A DNA stretch of 64,000 nt. It comes from Haliotis asinina (taxonomy: Eukaryota > Mollusca > Gastropoda > Lepetellida > Haliotidae). Positions 11,872-61,479 of this stretch are shown here, in pieces. The position numbers and the translations under genes were made by a program. How positions within the stretch are numbered: position 1 is the first letter of the stretch; each line of letters starts with the position of its first letter. The stretch spans positions 4,209,501 through 4,273,500 of the forward strand of contig NC_090288.1 in the NCBI RefSeq assembly GCF_037392515.1, read 5' to 3'. The notes under the pieces were generated by a model. The model was not told where the DNA came from, made no database searches, and saw only the letters and a program-made list of their open reading frames with translations.

Positions 11872-12545
11872 TGACAAATCTGGTCCACTGGGTGGATGTT
11901 CTGCAGCATGATGTTAGCACAGAGACATGTTTAGCGCATTGAATTTCACATCGAATCGTCGAAGTGGATTAAAGATAAGAACCTTGTAGAGTCTGCTAGT
12001 TTGGCATCCATTCATTGGCATGTATACAACAAAACAATCTCATTTGGTCCTTGCTTCTGGTAATTATCAGCGCTTGAAGACCCATGTATTAAATTACTTT
12101 CTCCTGCCTTGAAAACTGAAAAAAAATCCAATGAATTTTAAAAAATAAGTTTTAAAAGCAACTTTTTCAGTTAAAAAAAAAAGTTTTATGGGGGGTCTAG
12201 CCACTCGTATTTTCTACACCGAAAGGGTCGATAAGATTCGCGTTTGGAAAGTGTTAGAAACAACATAATAAGAAACGCAATAAGGTGTATTTTTTCTTGT
12301 AGAACATAGAAGGTTTCCGTTGGGGTCCTCCTCTCAAAGACTGAACTTGCCACTTAGAAAACAGAAGATGTTTCTATTATCGAAGCATGAATGAGCAAAC
12401 TGACGTTCGTGAAAGTTCAAGTATGATGTATCTACTGCATTTAGTAGCAGCATAGTCCATCACACGGAACTCCATCTCAATTACGGATACCATTGGTCAT
12501 GTGTTAAGGAACGGCGTTCGATTTTATCCATACTGACACGTTTGT
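11872..12545 (+). pseudogene. Duplicated intron sequence, inverted copy of 32030-32775
   Basis: Several stretches match the reverse complement of the intron between sGC exons 8 and 9, in order: the segment around CATCGAATCGTCGAAGTGGA, the GGTCCTTGCTTCTGGTAATT region, TTAGAAAACAGAA and CACACGGAA...TTACGGA. The copy lies between the exon 8 and exon 9 pseudo-copies, so the duplication was of genomic DNA, not mRNA. Confidence 0.75.
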
Positions 12546-12976
12546 CAAGACCTGTTTGGGTATGCTTTGGATCGTGAAGATGGCTATGACCGAAAACATC
12601 TAATCAACAATGGCATAGCAACTGCAGATCAAAGAAAATTATACAATGCTTGACTGAAATTGAAATAGTATCATTTCAAACGTATATACAGGCTGTATAT
12701 ATTCTTGACGTTATCATTTATGATGATTTGTTCAGATAATAAATAAATGATAGTGATAATTATACAACAAATGATAATGATAATCGTACAGTAAATGATA
12801 AATGATAATTTAACCGTGTGAAATATTGTATTTGCACATTAGACAAAGCTGTCACAATTTTGGACACTATCAGTAGCTTTCAGTCCTAGTTAGACTTACC
12901 GAGAAATATATTTTGATATCCGTAAATGTCATGGAATGTATGGCGACTGAAACAATGGCGTTATGTTCAATTTCAA

Positions 12977-13059
12977 AAAGGTACAACAAGGTGACAATTT
13001 TATTCATCGACATCGTTACCTTCACCAACATCGCCGCAGCCTGCGCGCCTTTGGACATC
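12977..13059 (+). pseudogene. Truncated copy of sGC exon 9
   Basis: In frame it reads VTILFIDIVTFTNIAAACAP. The acceptor AG of the intact exon is AA here, the Ser before the metal Asp is Ile, and homology ends after GACATC at about half the exon length, followed by an in-frame TGA. Confidence 0.85.
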
Positions 13060-13099
13060 ATTTATGCAGAAACGAAACCACGTTGATCAAGTTGCCTCG

Positions 13100-14911
13100 A
13101 GCGGATCAGCAGTCGCCAATCGACATTTTTCCGTGGCCGTTTTATCAACTTGGTTCCATCTCAGGGCAAAAATTAAAGGGCATTGTGGCGATTGCAGCAG
13201 TCCACTTATCTGATCATATCTATACCTTTGCTATATAAGTATAGATAAAGGCATGTTCGGGGTATTGTTGTTTACATTAACCTTAGCTCGACTAGCAAAC
13301 TTTGGAAGGCTGCAAAGTATCGTTTCCCAAATACTGCATTGATTGATTTTGTCATTACCATTCACAGGCTCCACTTCCACACGTGAATGTTACGACTGTT
13401 TACACCAGAATACAACACTCAACAGTCTGAGTAAGACTGGATTTTATCACAACATGCCACATGATGACTGGACCTTTGCCTCCTATTTGGCTGAAATGAA
13501 TTGCTATCAGTGGCCATTTGTTAGTTTTGCAATTTATTTAGGCGAATATTGACTTTGTAAATATTGGTTCCATAACAATTACTACCTTTAAATTACGTTT
13601 GACGTGTGTCTAGACAATTCGGACAGGCTCACTACGCCGTGGTGTTCAATCAGAAATCGGTGGTTCTATTCAAACTCCAACTGCAAACGTTCGCGCTTAA
13701 AATTCTTCAAATATATGCACTGCGTCTGGTATACGTTACGAGTACTGCATTTATGAATCAACAGAAGAGGGGAGAACTCCTCGTGACAGGCAACATTTGC
13801 ACACGTGAAGACACAGGTGAAAAGCAGAACCAGAAACTGCTCTTAACACTACCTAGAAAACTTGCATTGCCCTGGACAATATAACTATTGAGGTGGTCTG
13901 CTTTTATTCAGTGATTTTACAGTTCTATTCATTTTCGATCTGATAAAACATCATTTGTTCATGAAATGCTCAGGTAATTATAAAATTCCAAACGGTTAAT
14001 ACTAAGCACGGGCCCTTGTGTCATTAGGAGGATTAAAGACAGGTTTTTTTAAAAAAAACGTAAAACTTTTAAGATGACCCCCGACTTGCAACGCTTCAAA
14101 GTACAATATATATGGACAAGGCCGAACACTTTGGTGTACCCCACTCGCCTGCTTTGCCGATTGCTACGCTACCATCGTATGCAATCGATTAAAATTTCAT
14201 CTAAACATAATTATGGGTGATTGACCTATCGATCACCACTAATGGCACCTACCAGTTCTTTATTGTTATTTCTACAAGTCGACTGACCCTCAATGAAACG
14301 ATCTTGACACAAATGGAGGACGATAGCAAGGCCGCATGAAGGGGGTATGGTCAGAGCAAGTCCTCTCATTGGTCAACGCATTGCAGGTTATGTTTTAATT
14401 ATGACGGGTTTCAACAGTGGCATGAATTCGGTGTGGTAAAGTGTTGTCATGTCGAAACATAATCAGGGGAATCTGGCGCTGATTGTCATAAACGATCCAC
14501 CGATTTGTTGTCAGATTCACACCACCAAGTCAGATCTCTGAGTGCTGGCTCCCCAAACCATTACACCACCGAGACGCTCGATCTGTCGGACTCAGTTTCG
14601 TGCAAGTATATATTTCGACGTAATTAGACGTCCCTTCTTCAGTCTCAACGTTGAATAAGTAAACCAAGCTTTCCATGAGTCCATACCTGCACTGACCTGC
14701 TCAATCGCATATATTGTATGACTTTAACGATGCAAATATCTTCGTGCTGTGCCCAATTCCTATCTGTACAGTAATCCATGTTTATATCCGGGTTATGATT
14801 GGTTTTCTTCGTCCCATGCTTGACTTAAGGTGTTTTTACAATTTCACCCCAACACCACCAACTCTACAACTGGTGTCTGTTTACTGCATGATGAGGTTGT
14901 AGAATAGACTG
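13100..14911. other. No gene recognised
   Basis: Holds one hammerhead-like motif and short frames (for example 13606-13884, 92 codons) without recognisable features. Confidence 0.6.
14593..14648 (-). mobile_element. Penelope-like/hammerhead-like 3' motif
   Basis: Minus strand CTGAAGAAGG, stem GACGT-CTAATT-ACGTC, then GAAA. This matches the layout of hammerhead-like ends of Penelope-like retroelements (CTGATGA, stem II, CGAAAC) but with altered core bases. Confidence 0.4.
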
Positions 14912-15664
14912 CGTACGTATTATGAATTCGTACCACTATCTTGATCTGCCTCACTGGGACGTATTATGAATTCGTACCAATATCTTGATCTGCCTCACTG
15001 GGACGTATTATGAATTCGTACCAATATCTTGATCTGCCTCACTGGGACGTATTATGAATTCGTACCAATATCTTGATCTGCCTCACTGGGACGTATTATG
15101 AATTCGTACCAATATCTTGATCTGCCTCACTGGGACGTATTATGAATTCGTACCACTATCTTGATCTGCCTCACTGGGACGTATTATGAATTCGTACCAA
15201 TATCTTGATCTGCCTCACTGGGACGTATTATGAATTCGTACCAATATCTTGATCTGCCTCACTGGGACGTATTATGAATTCGTACCAACATCTTGATCTG
15301 CCTCACTGGGACGTATTATGAATTCGTACCAATATCTTGATCTGCCACACTGGGACGTATTATGAATTCGTACCAATATCGTGATCTGAGTCACTGGGAC
15401 GTATTATGAATTCGTACCAATATCTTGATCTGAGTCACTGGGACGTATTATGAATTCGTACCAATATCTTGATCTGCCACACTGGGACGTATTATGAATT
15501 CGTACCAACATATTGATCTGCCTCACTGGGACGTATTATGAATTCGTACCAATATCTTGATCTGCCACACTGGGACGTATTATGAATTCGTACCAATATC
15601 GTGATCTGAGTCACTGGGACGTATTATTAATTCGTACCAATATCTTGATCTGAGTCACTGGGAC
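14912..15664. repeat. 44-bp satellite array, about 17 copies
   Basis: Unit starts GGGACGTATTATGAATTCGT and continues ACCAATATCTTGATCTGCCT then CACT. Every unit but one degenerate copy holds an EcoRI site. Later copies alternate GCCTC, GCCAC and GAGTC variants, suggesting a higher-order pattern. Confidence 0.97.
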
Positions 15665-16319
15665 AATTCTGAGTGACTGGTGGATAGCAAACTGAAACCA
15701 CATGTCTTTCACACATCTTCCATAACGGAAGCGTTTCAATTACTAAGTCCTTGAATGAGCCACTTTTAAGCGAGTGTCACATTAGAGTCACCTTGATATC
15801 TTTAGAATATCCTAGTGCATTGAAACCGAGGGTTTAGTGGTTATGGAGCATATCCATTTGTTTTGTGTACTGAAAACGAGCAAGGTTATGACTGGACATG
15901 TGTCATAACTGGCATTGAATTATCTATGTCAAAAATAAGCAAATAATTACATCTTCAACATTAACAGTATGTCTCCATTAATGGGTCATTTGCTTGGAGA
16001 CTGTTGAAGATTTGGAATTATAGAGGGATTTACGTACACAGTCTTGTTAATGAATTATTCAACCACGTGATCATCTGGTCTATACCATGGTAGAAACTGT
16101 CAACTCAGTTGGGCCATGTGCTAGAAGATGGTTTCACAGAGAGTCTGGAGCATCAAACATTCGCTGATTCCCTCAGTCCACGTTTTCAGTCACAGTACAT
16201 GTATATGCTGTAATATTCGCGAAGCCAACAAACCAATTAGAGAGATATTTACTATGCTTACTATAAATAAAACATTCATCACATATACGTTCTAGGATAA
16301 CTTTAGCGTAAATGATTGG

Positions 16320-16520
16320 CTGGTTTGTGTGTTTAACGCCGTAATCATCATTATTCAAGATATACGGGGGTGGCAAACAAACAATCGAGTCTGAATCAGA
16401 CAATACAGTGATCACCGCATTCGTTCGTCGTCTATTTTTTATATATCGAACTTCACATAATTCGAACCCAATACTACTGTTCCCCGCTGCGATATTGCTG
16501 GAATATTGCCAAAATCGTCT
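16320..16520. mobile_element. SINE fragments in mixed order
   Basis: GTTTAACGCCG, AATCGAGTCTGAATCAGACA and GCGATATTGCTGGAATATTG indicate at least two fragments of families A/B, rearranged. Confidence 0.5.
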
Positions 16521-17256
16521 TGAAACCATACTCGGGTACTCCTGATGTCCTGGTCTGACACAATACATGTGCCAACATCTGTGGTAGATAAATAGTCTTC
16601 TGATTATAGGAAATGGAGAACGCATGAGAAACTTGATACAGATTCTGACAGAGTTGGATGTAGAACTATGCAGCACACTGTAATGCCTGTGGTGATGTGA
16701 GCGTCTTATGCATAGAACACACACAAATCAGTTGGAGTAGAACGGAGTGTCACGGAGAGTCTTTGGGTGTGTGGTCATGATTGTCAACTTGACTCTTTAT
16801 AGCATTCAGGACTTCTGTCATACCCAACAACGGAACACCCCTGTTAGATCTGGTCACACCCCAGCGAGAAAATGGGTACCCAGTAGGGATGTCACGACGA
16901 TTCACTGGTGCATCGTCGGCAGGTTTTGAACGATACGATACACGATTCAAGTGATTTTATAATTATCAATTCGTGTGTATTGGAAGCAGTGGCTGTTTAT
17001 CACATGAATGCATATTTGTGACCTTTCAAAATCTATATATGCTAGGATAAGTAGAGGCCATGTTGTCCGATTAGTTGTCAGTTCATACCTGTTGTAGCCG
17101 GAAGTCACATGACCTCCACACTGTGCAAAGATTTCAGTCATTGTCCCAATGTCTCCGTTCACCATAGATATGGTGATATGGTCATATTAGAACAAGATCC
17201 ACGTCATGCGACCTTGTGATTCTAATGAGATTCTATTGAGACTGGAAACTGCACAT

Positions 17257-17416
17257 ATACTGAGGGACAAAATAAGGGATCACATGAAAGCACAAGTGTC
17301 CCCTTATTGTTTCCAGGTTCTTTACAAGTTATGCGATAAAAAAGCTTGTGAAAAAACATGGGAAAAAAAGGAAACACTTGTCCTTTCATGTGATCCCTTG
17401 TTTTTTCCCTTCAGTA
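17257..17416. mobile_element. MITE-like foldback, about 160 bp
   Basis: Inverted repeats of about 40 bp: left begins TACTGAGGGACAAAATAAGG and holds GATCACATGAAAGCACAAGT; right mirrors it (CACTTGTCCTTTCATGTGAT then CCCTTCAGTA). TA lies at both edges. Confidence 0.75.
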
Positions 17417-17499
17417 TGATGACAGAAAACACTAAAACCGGAGTGTCATTGTTTATTCACATTGAATGTACAAGTGCGTCAACAGCTCAATATTTACAA

Positions 17500-17634
17500 G
17501 TATACTGAACAACAAAAAATACGAAACTCTGGGTTGTTGTCAAGTTTTTAAATAGAAGACATAAACACGAACGCTGACTTTATGAGATTGCGTTTTTTTA
17601 AAACTTGCGTTTCTTTTGTTGCTCAGAATACATA
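17500..17634. mobile_element. MITE-like foldback, about 135 bp
   Basis: Left end TATACTGAACAACAAAAAAT, right end (reverse complement) TATTCTGAGCAACAAAAGAA; the pair make imperfect TIRs of about 28 bp. It starts about 84 bp after the previous element. Confidence 0.65.
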
Positions 17635-20620
17635 ATGTGTAACGTTTTGACATTCAAACCGTATCACTTTACATTTCTGTCTTTAGTGTAGGAGTGAGTA
17701 AACTTCATATTTGGCTTTATTTCAGCATATAATCAAGTGTATAGAATGAAACCCAGTAATTGACAGGATGAGCACCGATCCATACTGTCTGGGTAAAAGG
17801 ACATCATAAGCCGGTTCTCATTAGTACTATGCTTTTAAGATCACCATTCGATGCTTAAAACATATCCAGTCCACCGGGTTCGTATTCTGAAAGAAATTAT
17901 ACGCAGGTTTACTCGTACTAGGTTCCTCTAAGTAATGCATTACTAATAAAGAAGGTGGAACATGTCCAACATACCCATGTGATATAATGCAGCACCTCTC
18001 CGTAACCGGTAACAACAATCGATCTATGTTTTAAAACACAATAGACCAATCAGATGCCCGCATGACTGTAGGTACTTTAAGCAAAACATCCTCTTTGATA
18101 TTAGTTCCAACAGACATACTTTGTACGTGACAATGTATCATTAAACAGTCGTAATAAATAATTGTTGCATTACACTGAATATATAACACGTGCCTGTAAA
18201 CGTATGCGCAAGAAAATACCGTTATATACCATATAAAAGATTTGGATCAATTTGACAATTATTTCGCTTTCGCTGTTTTCCCGTAAACGGAATAATAGGT
18301 TCAAAGCTATGATCGCGACGTTCCGGTGTTATTCGAGTGACCATATATGTGTCTATTCACGAGGTTATTCAGATCACGCACAGCGAGATCACACATGACC
18401 GAATTTCGTAACATGTCCGTTATCAGATAAAAAAGGATAGTTTGTAATCGCTAATATTCACAAGAATATTTCCAGAAAGAAAACAAAATCACATTTTCGA
18501 AAATCGTTATCTAAACCACGCAAGGCTGAACACAATTAGGACTGTGATACAATCTGTAATTTCAGCCCTTCAAGGGGGCTAATAACATCACGAAAAACGG
18601 CCAGAACAATGATAGCACTGACCTGATTTTCATATTTGTCTAATGAGGTGGCCAAGCGGCCAATGTCTTTCTTAACAATCAGTCCCTAGTATGATATGAG
18701 AAAGCATTTTTACTGAACATCAGTATCAAAACAGCGTTTGAAATTAAGATGTTTATCCATAGTTTGGATGTTTTCCTACATTCATGCATTTAAAGGAAAA
18801 CAAATATCAACTTTATCCGAATATTTTATGACGGAGAAAACAATCCTGACTCAAAACATCCTCACATGTACAACATCCATTTTCTCACCATCGCTTGAAA
18901 CTTGAGCGCATGTACATAAGCTGTTTATGAAAAATCTTGAAACACAACTTCATTGTAATTATACAACCATCATGTGACAGCAGCATCACCTTAGGATTAT
19001 TATGACGTCATAGTAGAAAGATGTGACGTCATGACAAGATATACAGCTCAATTTCGACTGAATGTGTAGCTGAATACAAAGAACAAACAATACTACATAA
19101 CACAATTCGGTTCTTGAACGGAAAAAAAATTAATGAAGTTCAAGTTTTTTTTAATACCAACACTATAGTTGTTGCGACAGAGACGCGTTCCTTGCATAGA
19201 TGAAACCGATAATTAACTGTAGTTTTTTTTATAAAACAAACTCAGCCACAGACAAAAGAGGCCAAAGTCTGATACTACAATTGTTGTTAAACAAGTCAAC
19301 TTCAGCATACGCATACACCTCAGTATCAAACCTAAACGTGAATGTTACGTCGCACTAATTGTGTGTATGCGAACAATGAATACTTCAAACTCTCCTCCTG
19401 TGAAGTCGCTCGTACAATGGTAGGTGAGTTCCTATAAAATATACCAACAAATAGTTTGTGGCCATGCCTCACCCACTAAACCAAAGAGTAATGGACTCTA
19501 TTTTGTCTCCAAGGAAAGACTGGATAATCTTTCTCCTCAATTAAAAGCAAATTAGTGACTGTTATCTCCAAGAATATGAAGAGATTATTGAAGATATTGA
19601 TTAATATGCTCTATGCGTTTGTATTTTTTGCGAGTGTTATTATTAGGGAAATCTGATGATGCTCTGAACTGTCACGAACAGCAAAAACACGAACTTATAA
19701 TGTGTGTCTTTTTCTCCTCAGAAATGTAAACAAAAGCAAAAGTAAGAATTTACAGTGTGTACCTTTTTCTCCTCACAAGTGACGCCATACGCTAACTTTG
19801 TTGACTCTATCGCACTGTTTACAGTTTCATCAATTCTACATATTTTGCGTGTCTTTTACATACTTTTTTCAGGGAGGTACGTTCATTGTGGTATCCTCTG
19901 GAGAGAGTTTAGTTTTCTGTCACTTTTAGCAATATTCCAGCAACACTAATGTGGGGAACCAAGAAACAGACACATTCTGTCAATGTAGGGAATCAAGAAC
20001 ATAATTTACCCTCTAAACTACCCCTGTCACTTTTCGATGGGTCACTCCTGATTACATCAGAAAACAAAGGCCTCATAGTGGCATGATATGTACACACATA
20101 TTTTCTGTGTGGATTTGTATAATACTGATAATGGAAAATAACGTTTAGTTATAATTTTACGGAAACTGTAGCTTTTCGTACACAGATTCCACTTCACTGA
20201 ATGTCCGTCTCAGTGCAAGGGTTCTGTCCTTGCTTGTAACAGCACTGCTTGTAATCATGGACTGAGCGAACACAAACAAGTCACATAAATATTACCCCCC
20301 ATTGGTATATTATACACCTTATATAACGACATTTTCAAAATATTATCCTGAGATGATCATTCGTTGTTTTCATAATTACCAATGCGTTTATGCCTTCCTT
20401 TATTATTGTTAAAAAAGTACAAATAATGAAACAGAACCGCAATGTTATAATAACAAATGTGATCCGCTTTAGAAAGAATGTCGCAAAATGTGACCAGTCA
20501 AAAATTACATATGCACAAACATACACGAAATTATCAAAATTCATATTAACTTTCACATTTACTATTTACCTTTACAAAACACATGTGCCTAGTGTCACAT
20601 ACGTTACCATAACACAAACA

Positions 20621-20684
20621 TGTATGTATGTATGTATGTATGTATGTATGTATGTATGTATGTATGTATGTATGTACGTACGTA

Positions 20685-20717
<33 letters not shown>

Positions 20718-20718
20718 G
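20621..20718. repeat. Compound (TGTA)n-(TG)n microsatellite
   Basis: TGTA units grade into TACG and then TG and TGTA again. Confidence 0.98.
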
Positions 20719-21499
20719 TCTGCCTGTTTATATATAAATATCCATATCCCATATACGTAAAGATACTACTTAATGTTTACATATACTAGAGCAGCCATTT
20801 TGAATCATTTGGAGGCCTGTGGTCTGTTACAAATCACCTCTGTCCTTTGAACACTAAAACATTTTCTTGGAATGGCGCTGTTTGTTACTTTTTCCATGTT
20901 CAATTGGATAAATAACCTGGACCCCCAGCTGAAATTCAGCCTTTCGGCATTTGGGTAAACTCACGCGCCTGAATTAATATAAATCAGCATTTTGCAATTG
21001 TGTAAAGTCTAACAGCACAGTCGAAAAACTAAATATTATCTCCGATATAAACCATTAAAAAGGTAGGGGACATTCCAATTTGCGATCCAACCTCAATTAA
21101 CAATGCATGAGAGAAAAAGTAATATACATTCATACAGGTGAAACATTTTCAAAGTAATAGAATAAATTGATGCTGTCGCTTGACGTCGCCCCCTCATGTG
21201 TGGCATCAACCTTTAGCATTACGGGATTTGTTATCGCCGAACATCTTCCATATATCAACAAGACATATTGTGTGTATTTTCCCCCGCATGTTTAAGATTC
21301 CACGTGTAATTTCAGTGGGTACGACACAGGTCCATCACAATGTATCTTACGTTTCAGATGCTGAACTGCAATTCTTTGACGTGTAGTTTTATATAAGGTA
21401 AAGATTAACAGTGGGTAAATTAAACTGTTTTGGCAACAATTTCTTGGGCAAGACTGATCCTTGTCCAAATCAGCAGAACTACCATGCTATCACTGACTG

Positions 21500-21690
21500 T
21501 ATGAAGTAGTACAGTGGAAGTTGTATAAACCTGCATTCGTCGGGACTGAAGAATATGCTTCATTAATGAATCCAGTTGAGACAACATGCCGGATTGTAGA
21601 GATGATGAAAAATGTACAAGCCATAGGCGGGACTATTTTATGCCGATGTTGACAAATTGCCGGATTGGACAGATGCCGGTTTGACTGTAT
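21500..21690. mobile_element. Related pogo/Tigger-like end fragment
   Basis: ACAGTGGAAGTTGTATAAAC at the left and GCCGGATTGGACAGATGCCG at the right; relation to 5700-5865 is by shared blocks only. Confidence 0.4.
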
Positions 21691-21872
21691 TTCATGTACA
21701 TAGAAGGTGCAACTGCTACTGAAGAAATTCTTCAAAATTCTGTTTCTGGATATCCTCGATCATTCAGTGTGCCATATTTCCATTCTTTGTTTGAAGGGCT
21801 TTAGACGTGGAATGCATAAGAAAAGCAAGAATTATGGAAGTCAGCTTGTTTATGTAATAAAAAGATTTTTGC

Positions 21873-21950
21873 TCTGGATGAAGGAGCAAGCACACGCCCC
21901 GAAACGTCGTGTTATTCACAATAAAGGAGTTGACATCTATGCTGGTTGAG
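21873..21950 (+). mobile_element. Penelope-like/hammerhead-like 3' motif
   Basis: CTGGATGAAGGAGC...GCCCCGAAACGTCGTG followed by AATAAAGGAGTTGACATCTA. Related copies are at 25221-25301 and 46750-46825. Confidence 0.45.
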
Positions 21951-22812
21951 TAAAAAACCTGTATGCCTTCAGTCCCATGTCAGCACTTCTGTTCCTGATT
22001 CAAACAAAACTTAAAATTCCTAACCAAGCAAATTGCTCTAGTCAGCGATAGCAATTTCATGCAGATGCTACAGTCCGACTCAACAATGGTCTCATTCGAC
22101 ATCAGACATTTCTCGTGATTATGGATGCCTAGAACTTTATAATTATATGTTTGATAAAGTCAGGGTGACCCTCCTTTCAGAATAGATCATTTATGATTAT
22201 TAAATGTGTTTGGTATAACTTGTATTTTAGCAAAGAAGTATTGGCGAAATCAGTATAGGTACTGGATAGATTAATTATTTAATAGATAATTATTAATTAT
22301 GGATTTTAAGATGTAATACACTATCAACGTGGATGTATCGGTACATCTTGTAGGTTGCTTACCGTAATACCTATAGCAAATGACTGACGAAAGTAAAGAC
22401 AACGGCTCGAAACAAGGAAAAAATTAAACAAATATACACATTTGTTCATAGAGACATATTTGGTTTCCTTCTCATCATCCAAACAACAGAAAAGAATATT
22501 CTTTTCCTCAAGGTGCGATATCCAAGATTTTTAAATGTGAGTTCTATGCACTTTATTGTTTAGTTTACAGTAGTTCAGCTAAGAGTGGTTGTGCTGTGCA
22601 GTAGTCCCTCATAACACCAGCATAGCAGTTTTCTTGGCGTGGTAACCACGGTTAAGTGAACACAATAATCCCCCATCACCAACCTGCAAATCTATACGAC
22701 CCCAACGCTCAACAAGGTGACGTGTGCTGAGCCAAAAGAAGATTAGTGGCAATTCATTGACTTCAAATGAAATATCCAGGACGATGAAACAACCTGGACT
22801 ATTCTGGGCACA

Positions 22813-22818
22813 TTTATT
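22813..22818 (-). promoter_or_regulatory. Candidate polyadenylation signal of the sGC gene
   Basis: AATAAA on the minus strand about 185 bp past the stop codon. A second AATAAA further on (about 22552-22557) could be used instead. Confidence 0.4.
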
Positions 22819-23000
22819 TCGCCATATTATTTATGTGAAGGGATAAAGGATCACGTGTTGTTGTTTTTTCCAATCGCCAGAACAGGGTCGCAGCTCCGTT
22901 CATTGTTTGAAACAGCAAAGGTATTTATCCATCCCGCACATTTCTGACACCGCAAGCCATGGTTTCTGTCCCAACGCATCACAGTAACTATTCCACTCTG

Positions 23001-61364
<38,364 letters not shown>

Positions 61365-61434
61365 AATATTTCATTATTTTTGCCACGATAAGGATGAAAT
61401 ATTGCCAATGCAAAAACACACATTCACGTTTTAG

Positions 61435-61478
61435 GTGAATGAATGAATGAATGAATGAATGAATGAATGAATGAATGA
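61435..61478. repeat. (TGAA)n microsatellite
   Basis: About 11 TGAA units followed by a run of A, just upstream of the candidate sGC start exon. Confidence 0.97.
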
Positions 61479-61479
61479 A

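Larger units (their letters stand above)
15665..22812. other. Downstream flank of the sGC gene, no gene recognised
   Basis: Contains SINE fragments, two MITE-like foldbacks, a TGTA/TG microsatellite and a Penelope-like motif. The AT-rich stretch 17640-20380 shows nothing else I can name, only a SINE tail remnant at 19918-19946. Confidence 0.6.

Noticed and set aside
6863..13059. A second functional guanylate cyclase gene on the plus strand
   Set aside because: Frameshift in the exon 6 copy, no exon 7 copy, truncated exon 8 and 9 copies, and a lost acceptor.
16173..16724. 183-codon minus-strand frame
   Set aside because: It runs through rearranged SINE fragments and shows no domain.
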